Positions 58,592-64,000 of a DNA stretch of 64,000 bases are shown one piece after another (the first letter of the stretch is position 1; every line of letters begins with the position of its first letter). A model generated the notes under the pieces. That model ran no database searches, was not told the DNA's origin, and saw nothing but the letters and a program-made list of their open reading frames with translations. The stretch comes from an uncultured Pelagibacteraceae bacterium (lineage in GTDB: Bacteria; Pseudomonadota; Alphaproteobacteria; Pelagibacterales; Pelagibacteraceae): positions 42,299 through 106,298 of the forward strand of contig CACDMX010000004.1 in the NCBI GenBank assembly GCA_902554035.1. Reading direction: 5' to 3'. The position numbers and the translations under genes were made by a program.

Positions 58592-59645
58592 ACATATAAT
58601 TTTCAATTTGATTATTTGTAACTTCCGAGGGTTTTTTCTTTAATTTTAAAACTTTATAATACCATTCTGTTGTTACTTTAACGCTTTGTTTAATGTTATA
58701 TGTCGGTTTCCACTTTAATAATTTGTTAGCTTTTAAACTATTAAGCTGTAAGTTTTCTTGTTCATATACTCTGTTTTTAGACATTTTTTTTAATTTACCG
58801 CTACCCCAATAATTTATTATATATTCAACTATTTGACTGACAGTGATAACCGACTTTGATTTGTTACCAAAATTCCATGCAGTAGAATATTTAAAAGGAT
58901 TTTCAAATTGTTTTTTTGCTAAAATTAAATAACCTTTTAAAGGTTCCAACACAAACTGCCAAGGTCTATTAAAATTTGGGTTTCTTAAAACAATAGTTTT
59001 GTTTTTTATTGATGATCTTATACTATCAGGTATCAATCTATTTTTTGACCAATCACCACCCCCAATAACATTGCCAGCTCTAACACTTGAAATTCCACAT
59101 TTTATTTTATTTTTAAAAAAACTTTCCCGATAAGCTCTTATCATTAATTCTGTTGAAGATTTTGATGCACTGTATGGATCTATTCCCCCTAAAAGATCTG
59201 TTTCTTTAAAACCTTTAGTTTTTCCACTGCTCTCATAAACCTTATCAGTAGTAACTAAAACTACAGATTTTATAAATTGAAATTTTCTCGTTATTTCCAT
59301 GATATTAGTTGATCCTAGATAATTTACCGTAAAAGTTAAATATGGATCTTTGTAGGATCTTAATATTAATGGTTGAGCAGCCATATGAAAAATAATAGAT
59401 GGCTTTGTTTTTCTTATAAATTCTTCTAGTTTACTATAATTCCTAATGTCAAAAATTTTAAAATTAATTTTTTTATTTAAATTTAGTTGGTAAAAAAGAT
59501 TTTTATTTTCATTTGGATTAAAACCTATACCAGACACTTTAGCACCTAGCTTTACTAACCAACTACATAACCAAGCACCCTTAAAACCTGTAGCACCAGT
59601 TACTAATACTTTTTTATTTTTATAAAACTTTTTTATTTGATCCAT
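58572..59645 (-). CDS. rfbG: CDP-glucose 4,6-dehydratase
   Basis: The 357-residue protein has 'TGATGFKGAWLCSWL' (16-30), a text specific for CDP-glucose 4,6-dehydratases, 'VTTDKVYESSG' (131-141) with the catalytic Thr-Asp-Lys, and 'PYSASKSSTELMIR' (157-170) with Tyr158/Lys162. 'NVIGGGDWSKNRLIPD' is also characteristic. It makes CDP-4-keto-6-deoxyglucose, the branch point for 3,6-dideoxyhexoses and 6-deoxyhexoses. It overlaps rfbF by 13 bases (59633-59645) and the cupin gene by 20, so the three are tightly coupled. Confidence 0.85.
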   Translation of the reverse strand: MDQIKKFYKNKKVLVTGATGFKGAWLCSWLVKLGAKVSGIGFNPNENKNLFYQLNLNKKINFKIFDIRNYSKLEEFIRKTKPSIIFHMAAQPLILRSYKDPYLTFTVNYLGSTNIMEITRKFQFIKSVVLVTTDKVYESSGKTKGFKETDLLGGIDPYSASKSSTELMIRAYRESFFKNKIKCGISSVRAGNVIGGGDWSKNRLIPDSIRSSIKNKTIVLRNPNFNRPWQFVLEPLKGYLILAKKQFENPFKYSTAWNFGNKSKSVITVSQIVEYIINYWGSGKLKKMSKNRVYEQENLQLNSLKANKLLKWKPTYNIKQSVKVTTEWYYKVLKLKKKPSEVTNNQIENYMYENKWS

Positions 59646-60337
59646 TTCCTTTTATTTTTTTTATATATTTCTTCTAAATATAATTTATCTTTAAGAGTAT
59701 CTACACACTTCCAAAAACCATTATGTTTATAAGCTATAAGATTTCTTTTTTTTGTGAGCTTTTCCATAGGCTCTCTTTCAAAAAGAGTGCTGTCATTTTT
59801 TATATATTTAAAAACTTCATAATTTAAAATAAAAAAACCACCGTTGATCCAACCTGATTTAAGTTGTGGTTTTTCTTCAAATTTGTTTACAATATTATTA
59901 TTACCAACGTTAAGTTCACCAAATCTTATAGGAGGCCTTACCGCAGTGACAGTTGCAATTTTATTATGTTTTTCATGAAATTTTTTTAATTTTTTTAGAT
60001 TAATATCGCTTAATCCATCTCCATAAGTCATAAAGAAATTTTCATTTTTATTGAAATATTTTTTCAATCTTAAAATTCTACCACCTGTCATTGTATTTTT
60101 TCCAGTATCAAAAACTTTAATTTTTGAGAATTTTTTTTTATTCTTGAAATAATTTTTAATAATTAAATTTTTATAACCAGCAGCTATAATAATTTCATTA
60201 AATTTATATGATTCAAACAACTTTATAATATGTGATAAAATTGGCTTGCCACCTATACGTATCATTGGTTTTGGGATTTCTCGGGTATATTCAGAAATTC
60301 TAGTACCTTTCCCACCAGCCAAAATTAAAACTTTCAT
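59633..60337 (-). CDS. rfbF: Glucose-1-phosphate cytidylyltransferase
   Basis: The 234-residue protein starts 'MKVLILAGGKGTRISEYTRE' and has 'IPKPMIRIGGKPILSHIIK' (21-39), the nucleotidyltransferase signature. 'TYGDGLSDINLKKL' and 'RPPIRFGELNV' are typical of RfbF rather than GalU/RmlA. It makes CDP-glucose from CTP and glucose 1-phosphate, the substrate of the overlapping rfbG. It is the first gene of this minus-strand unit. The DegT-like enzyme and CDP-paratose-epimerase-like enzyme of the same pathway lie 20-25 kb away. Confidence 0.87.
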   Translation of the reverse strand: MKVLILAGGKGTRISEYTREIPKPMIRIGGKPILSHIIKLFESYKFNEIIIAAGYKNLIIKNYFKNKKKFSKIKVFDTGKNTMTGGRILRLKKYFNKNENFFMTYGDGLSDINLKKLKKFHEKHNKIATVTAVRPPIRFGELNVGNNNIVNKFEEKPQLKSGWINGGFFILNYEVFKYIKNDSTLFEREPMEKLTKKRNLIAYKHNGFWKCVDTLKDKLYLEEIYKKNKRKWIK

Positions 60338-60421
60338 ACATTATATATATTTCTTTATATCAATAAGTAAATCTTTCCTTAAAAAAGAATTAAAATTAGT
60401 GTATACCAATATGATTTTAAT

Positions 60422-60498
60422 GGCGGGGTAGCTCAGTTGGTTAGAGCGCGGGACTCATAAGCCCGAGGTCAGTGGTTCGATCCCACTTCCCGCTACCA
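60422..60498 (+). tRNA. tRNA-Met (anticodon CAT)
   Basis: A 77-base cloverleaf: acceptor GGCGGGG paired with TCCCGCT (G-T at both ends), TA at 8-9, D-arm GCTC...GAGC, anticodon loop CTCATAA with anticodon CAT, T-arm AGTGG-TTCGATC-CCACT, discriminator A and an encoded CCA. The G1-T72 pair resembles elongator tRNA-Met of alphaproteobacteria. The pair 31-39 is an A-G mismatch in the anticodon stem. A tRNA-Ile2 modified to read AUA cannot be fully excluded by sequence. It stands between rfbF and a methyltransferase gene. Confidence 0.92.
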
Positions 60499-60513
60499 AA
60501 CAAGTTTTTATTA

Positions 60514-61224
60514 ATGAAATTCAATTTAAAAAAAAAATATTTACGACTTTTTGAAAGTAGAGCAATTTTATATATCAATCTTATTATTCACAAATGGTTT
60601 AAAGAAAAAGATTTAGGGAGTTTGAATTTAAATTTTAGCGATAAACCAACAAGACAACATATTGTTCAAAAGATAATTGATAAAAAAAATTATAAAAGCT
60701 ATTTAGAAATAGGTTGTAGAGACGATAATTTATTTTCTGAAATTAACTGTGAAAAAAAAATTGGGGTGGATCCTGTAAGCGGTGGTACATTGAGAATGAA
60801 AAGTGATTTCTTTTTTAAAAAAAACACTGATAAATTTGACTGTATTTTTATTGATGGTCTACATGAATATCATCAAGTAAAAAAAGATATAATTAATTCA
60901 CTAAAATCACTTAATCAAAATGGGATAATTTTATTACATGATTGTTTGCCCGATAGCGTTTTTACTCAAGCAATTCCAAGATGTAAAAAAAATTGGAATG
61001 GAGACGTATGGAAATCAATTGTTGAGTTTAGAACTAAACCCGAAGTAGATGTTTATACTTGCTACGCAGATCAGGGAATTGGTGTTATTTTTAATAGAAA
61101 AAATAGAAATTTATTAAAAATTGAAACAAAAAAATTTTCTGCTTTAAAATTTAAAGAATATTTCTATAACTATAAAACTTTAATGAATGTTATATCTTTT
61201 GAGAAATTACTTGAACTAATCTAG
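60514..61224 (+). CDS. Class I SAM-dependent methyltransferase (Methyltransf_24 type)
   Basis: Start placed at ATG 60514; the frame is open further upstream but runs through the tRNA gene. The 236-residue protein has 'SYLEIGCRDD' (62-71) as the SAM-binding motif, 'FDCIFIDGLHEYHQVKKDI' (about 103-121) and 'GIILLHDCLPDS' (about 133-144), the signature of Methyltransf_24 proteins found in polysaccharide clusters. It probably methylates a glycan sugar. It starts 15 bases after the tRNA 3' end. Convergent with the LicD-like gene. Confidence 0.78.
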   Translation: MKFNLKKKYLRLFESRAILYINLIIHKWFKEKDLGSLNLNFSDKPTRQHIVQKIIDKKNYKSYLEIGCRDDNLFSEINCEKKIGVDPVSGGTLRMKSDFFFKKNTDKFDCIFIDGLHEYHQVKKDIINSLKSLNQNGIILLHDCLPDSVFTQAIPRCKKNWNGDVWKSIVEFRTKPEVDVYTCYADQGIGVIFNRKNRNLLKIETKKFSALKFKEYFYNYKTLMNVISFEKLLELI

Positions 61225-61235
61225 TAATTTTATTT

Positions 61236-61868
61236 TTAAATGAGTTTACTTAATTCTTTTTTAAATTGTCTAGTAAGTGATCCTGTATAGCTTCTTTTAA
61301 TTAGTAGTGGTTTGTTATCAACTATTTCCATTCTATAACCAAAATTTTTTTTTAAAGGCGTCTTCCAACTATTTCCATATAAGAACTTACATAATTCTCT
61401 TGGTTTATTTGGTATAGAAATTATTTTAAAATTTTTATGTTTTCTAATTGGGAATATAATTTTTTTTGGTATATGGAGTGCAAATTTTGGATCTTTAACA
61501 TTTGATAAAAAGTTGTGTCTTTCAACTATGTAATTTTTATTTAAATTATTTATATAAAAGTAAAAATCAATATAAGTTTTTAATCCTTTGTCAGTTTTAA
61601 TAAATTGTAAAAAAAAATCATTTGTAACTTTTTTATTTATTTTAAAAGATTTATAAGACTTCATTCTTTTTAATATTTTTTTTTTATTTTTATAATTTAT
61701 TAGAAAATCGATATCATCGTCACCTTTAATTATATTTTTCTCTCTTACAATGCCAAGTAATGTTCCGTAACAAATAAAATGTTCAATATTAAAAAGAATT
61801 TTTGAAATAAATAATAAATTTTTATAATTTAAATCCTGCAAATCTTTATTTTTTTTTTTAAATACCAT
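61236..61868 (-). CDS. LicD-like nucleotidyltransferase-fold protein
   Basis: The 210-residue protein has 'FICYGTLLGIVREKNIIKGDDDIDFL' as its central region (31-56): a Gly-rich turn plus the 'DDDID' acidic cluster (50-54) that binds metal in LicD/fukutin-type phosphotransferases. These attach phosphocholine or phosphoribitol-like groups to glycans. The rest is Lys-rich. It lies 10 bases downstream of the rmlB gene on the same strand, in the second glycan island. The attached group is unknown. Confidence 0.75.
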   Translation of the reverse strand: MVFKKKNKDLQDLNYKNLLFISKILFNIEHFICYGTLLGIVREKNIIKGDDDIDFLINYKNKKKILKRMKSYKSFKINKKVTNDFFLQFIKTDKGLKTYIDFYFYINNLNKNYIVERHNFLSNVKDPKFALHIPKKIIFPIRKHKNFKIISIPNKPRELCKFLYGNSWKTPLKKNFGYRMEIVDNKPLLIKRSYTGSLTRQFKKELSKLI

Positions 61869-61878
61869 TTTATTGATA

Positions 61879-62907
61879 TTACTTATTCAAACCTATTCTT
61901 TTGGTTGCTTCCTTCATTTTTAAAGAATTATAATATTTTAAATTATTGAGGTACCATTTAAATGTTAGATTTAAACCTTTTATTAGATTAATTTTTGGTT
62001 TCCACTTAATTTCAGATAGAATTTTTTTACTATTTAATGCATATCTTTTGTCGTGTCCTGGCCTATCTTTTACAAAATTAATCTTAACATTTTTCCCAAT
62101 TTTAATATTTTTTTTTGCTATTTTGATTAAACCTTTTGTAATTTCTAAATTTGTCTTATTTATATTTGAACCAATATTATAAAAATTACCTATTTTACCT
62201 TTTGTAAATATTTTTATTAAAGCTTCACAATGATCTGTAACATAAATCCATTCTCTAGAATTTGTTCCTTTTCCATAAATAGGTAGATTTTTATTTTTGA
62301 TTATATTGTAAATTAATTTTGGAATTAACTTTTCAGGATGCTGCTTTGGTCCATAATTGTTTGAGCAATTAGTTATTATAGCTGGAATTTTATAAGTTCT
62401 CACATACGAGTAAACTAAATGATCTGAGGCAGCTTTGCTTGCGGCATAAGGTGAGCTAGGCTTGTATGGGTGTTGTTCATTACTTCTTCCGTTTAGCACA
62501 TCACCATAAACTTCATCTGTTGAAATATGAATTAATTTTGTTTTTTTATTTTTTTTTGAATATTTTTTAAATACCTCTAATAAATTAAAAACTCCCAGGA
62601 TATTACTTTCAATAAAATTTTTTGGTCCATCGATTGATCTATCAACATGTGTTTCGGCAGCCAAATTAAAAATGCAGATAGGCTTATAAATATTTATAAT
62701 TTTCTGTAATTTATTTTGATTATTTAGATCACATTTAATAAATTTGTAATTTTTATTTTTTTTGTGCTCTAATAGGTTATAGAAATTTGAGGAGTAAGTA
62801 ACTTTATCTATGTTTATTACTTGAAATTTTTTTTTGATTAATAAATCGATTAGGTTACTTCCTATAAATCCTAGACCTCCAGTAACAATAATTCTTTTTT
62901 TGACCAT
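61879..62907 (-). CDS. rmlB: dTDP-glucose 4,6-dehydratase
   Basis: The 342-residue protein has 'VTGGLGFIGSNLIDLLI' (8-24), 'NLAAETHVDRSI' (81-92), 'STDEVYGDV' (129-137) with the catalytic Thr130-Asp131-Glu132, and 'SPYAASKAASD' (152-162) with Tyr154/Lys158. This is the RmlB type. It forms dTDP-4-keto-6-deoxyglucose, the precursor of dTDP-rhamnose and other sugars. RmlA, RmlC and RmlD are not in the window. It is divergent from the GT2 gene at 62960 and upstream of the LicD-like gene. Confidence 0.87.
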   Translation of the reverse strand: MVKKRIIVTGGLGFIGSNLIDLLIKKKFQVINIDKVTYSSNFYNLLEHKKNKNYKFIKCDLNNQNKLQKIINIYKPICIFNLAAETHVDRSIDGPKNFIESNILGVFNLLEVFKKYSKKNKKTKLIHISTDEVYGDVLNGRSNEQHPYKPSSPYAASKAASDHLVYSYVRTYKIPAIITNCSNNYGPKQHPEKLIPKLIYNIIKNKNLPIYGKGTNSREWIYVTDHCEALIKIFTKGKIGNFYNIGSNINKTNLEITKGLIKIAKKNIKIGKNVKINFVKDRPGHDKRYALNSKKILSEIKWKPKINLIKGLNLTFKWYLNNLKYYNSLKMKEATKRIGLNK

Positions 62908-62959
62908 TATTTTAAATTATATATATATTCATTTATTTTATATATTAAACAAATAATCA

Positions 62960-63847
62960 ATGAGTAATCTAAACGATTTAACAGTCATTATTGTAACATA
63001 TAAAACCAAAGATGAAATTTTATTTAATTGCATTAACTCAATTAAAAAAGATATCAAAATTATAAATGTTGAAAACTCAAATGATCAATCTCATAAAGTT
63101 AAAATCGAAAAAAAATTTAACAATGTCAAAGTAATACTTACTGGTCAAAACCTAGGGTATGGAGCTGCTAATAACTTAGGGTTAAAAAATAATACATCAA
63201 GATATGTTCTTATATCTAATCCAGATGTTGAATATAAGAAAAATTTTTTTGATGATATTAATTTTTATTTAAAAGAGGATTACGAATTTAGCATTATTGG
63301 ACCAACCTATGACGATGAATCAACACATTTATCTTACGGCAGTTTAGATGGAAGCATTATAGACAAAAACTTTAACGAATTTTTTTTAAAAGAAGTAGGT
63401 TATGTTGTTGGATGTTCTATGCTTTTAGATACCAAGAACATCAAAACAGAAACTTATTTTGATGAAAACTTTTTCCTTTACTTTGAGGAAGCTGATTTTT
63501 GCAGAAGAGTAAAAGTAAAAGGTGGAAAAGTATTTTCTAGCTCAAAATTATTAATAACTCATTTAGGAAATAAAAGTTCTACATCTACAAATTCCAAATA
63601 TGAAATAGAATCTGAAATGATGAGAAGTTGGCATTGGATGTGGTCTACTTTTTACTATCATAAAAAACATAGTAGCTACTTAAAAGCTTTTTCTTTAATG
63701 TACGGAAAATTAATTAGAGCTTTTTTTAAAATGATAATATTTACTTTAATTTATAATAAAAAAAAACAAACAATGTATTATGCTAGGTTTACAGGTTTAT
63801 TATCTGCAATGATTGGAAAAAAATCATACTATCGTGTTAAAATTTAA
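62960..63847 (+). CDS. Family 2 glycosyltransferase (rhamnosyltransferase-like)
   Basis: The 295-residue protein resembles the WbbL/RfbF-type rhamnosyltransferase group of GT2: 'LTVIIVTYKTKDEILFNCIN' (7-26), 'TGQNLGYGAANNLGLKN' (61-77), 'ISNPDVEY' (85-92) and the 'YFDENFFLYFEEADFCRRVK' acceptor motif (166-185). Donor could be a dTDP sugar made by the divergent rmlB. The C-terminal 70 residues are basic and helical. It ends 1 base before the convergent apt stop. Confidence 0.8.
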   Translation: MSNLNDLTVIIVTYKTKDEILFNCINSIKKDIKIINVENSNDQSHKVKIEKKFNNVKVILTGQNLGYGAANNLGLKNNTSRYVLISNPDVEYKKNFFDDINFYLKEDYEFSIIGPTYDDESTHLSYGSLDGSIIDKNFNEFFLKEVGYVVGCSMLLDTKNIKTETYFDENFFLYFEEADFCRRVKVKGGKVFSSSKLLITHLGNKSSTSTNSKYEIESEMMRSWHWMWSTFYYHKKHSSYLKAFSLMYGKLIRAFFKMIIFTLIYNKKKQTMYYARFTGLLSAMIGKKSYYRVKI

Positions 63848-63848
63848 A

Positions 63849-64000
63849 TTAGTGTCCTGGAAAACTAATAAGACTCTCAGCTTTATAATTTTTTATTAGA
63901 TTATCACATCCACCTAAATCGAAAAGATTTATCACAAAAATAAAACCCGCAACTTTAGCATTTGACATTTCAATAATTTTTGCTGCAGCATCAGCAGTAC
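63849..64000 (-). CDS. apt: Adenine phosphoribosyltransferase, C-terminal part (5' end outside window)
   Basis: Only the last 50 codons are inside. They read '..TADAAAKIIEMSNAKVAGF' then 'FVINLFDLGGCDNLIKN' and finish 'SLISFPGH'. This is the usual apt ending: the PRPP-loop region 'TADAAAKII', then 'F-I-L--LGG---L' and a final hydrophobic strand. The enzyme salvages adenine to AMP with PRPP. The frame stays open to the window edge. It converges with the glycosyltransferase gene, leaving only a 1-base gap. Confidence 0.75.
   Translation of the reverse strand, partial: TADAAAKIIEMSNAKVAGFIFVINLFDLGGCDNLIKNYKAESLISFPGH

Noticed and set aside
60472..60513. Upstream extension of the methyltransferase frame
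   Set aside because: It begins inside the tRNA gene; the ATG at 60514, after the tRNA, is used instead.
1..64000. Mobile elements, CRISPR arrays, rRNA or a replication origin
   Set aside because: No transposase, integrase, direct-repeat array, rRNA-like sequence or DnaA-box cluster could be seen in reading through the window.

Overview
The window is AT-rich (roughly 30% GC by eye, not computed) and very tightly packed. Neighbouring genes often overlap by 1 to 20 bases, and the longest stretch without a gene is about 200 bases (45290-45488). The genome style and gene content (taurine ABC transporter, sulfite dehydrogenase, several small GYD/DUF1330/SnoaL-type proteins, a dimethylglycine dehydrogenase-like enzyme, an alphaproteobacterial-type tRNA-Met) suggest a streamlined marine alphaproteobacterium of the SAR11/Pelagibacterales type. 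That assignment is inference from gene content; there is no rRNA gene in the window. I see no insertion sequence, phage gene or CRISPR array.

Layout. 1-3.0 kb: sulfite dehydrogenase (cut by the window edge) with its cytochrome c, then a glycosyltransferase and a PhyH dioxygenase. 3.0-8.5 kb: GYD protein, aldehyde dehydrogenase, CcdA, DMT permease, a gamma-butyrobetaine-hydroxylase-like dioxygenase, and an inositol-phosphatase/HisN-like enzyme. 8.5-13 kb: two tandem paralogous proteins with a beta-propeller-like passenger and an autotransporter beta-domain. 13-18.5 kb: glutamine amidotransferase and AhpD-like protein, then a photolyase/cryptochrome cluster (photolyase-related protein, DUF393, DUF2256, FAD-binding cryptochrome-like protein, DUF2805, SDR). 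18.5-22.5 kb: a minus-strand run of small proteins (SMR, isomerase, VOC, TPR, SnoaL, DUF1330, GYD). 22.5-32 kb: cysK, cysE, a newly noticed 39-residue cysteine-rich metallothionein-like ORF, a persulfide-dioxygenase-like enzyme, peroxiredoxins, racemase, LysE, a HisD-like dehydrogenase, Pta, a BASS transporter and PhyH. 32-41.5 kb: sugar dehydrogenase and Ldh2 enzyme, then a first glycan island. 41.5-54 kb: tauCBA, an omega-amino acid/taurine aminotransferase, alanine dehydrogenase, a SET protein, two FAD amine oxidoreductases and a GT-C glycosyltransferase. 53.6-56.2 kb: a tandem-wHTH regulator with a palindromic site, a nuclease and a second BASS transporter. 56.3-63.9 kb: a second glycan island with rfbF-rfbG, rmlB and a tRNA. 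The window ends in the 3' part of apt.

How the genes work together. Sulfur is a recurring theme. TauABC would import taurine (or a similar sulfonate), the class III aminotransferase plus alanine dehydrogenase would deaminate it, phosphotransacetylase would salvage acetyl phosphate, and SorAB would oxidise the released sulfite. The sulfoacetaldehyde acetyltransferase (Xsc) that would join these steps is not in the window. A persulfide-dioxygenase-like enzyme and cysE-cysK handle reduced sulfur. The glycan islands carry most of a CDP-6-deoxyhexose route (RfbF, RfbG, a His-type RfbH/ColD-like dehydratase, a CDP-paratose-epimerase-like enzyme), but these genes are split over 25 kb. Coordinates below use trimmed start codons where a ribosome-binding site, an overlap or the family alignment favoured a downstream start.
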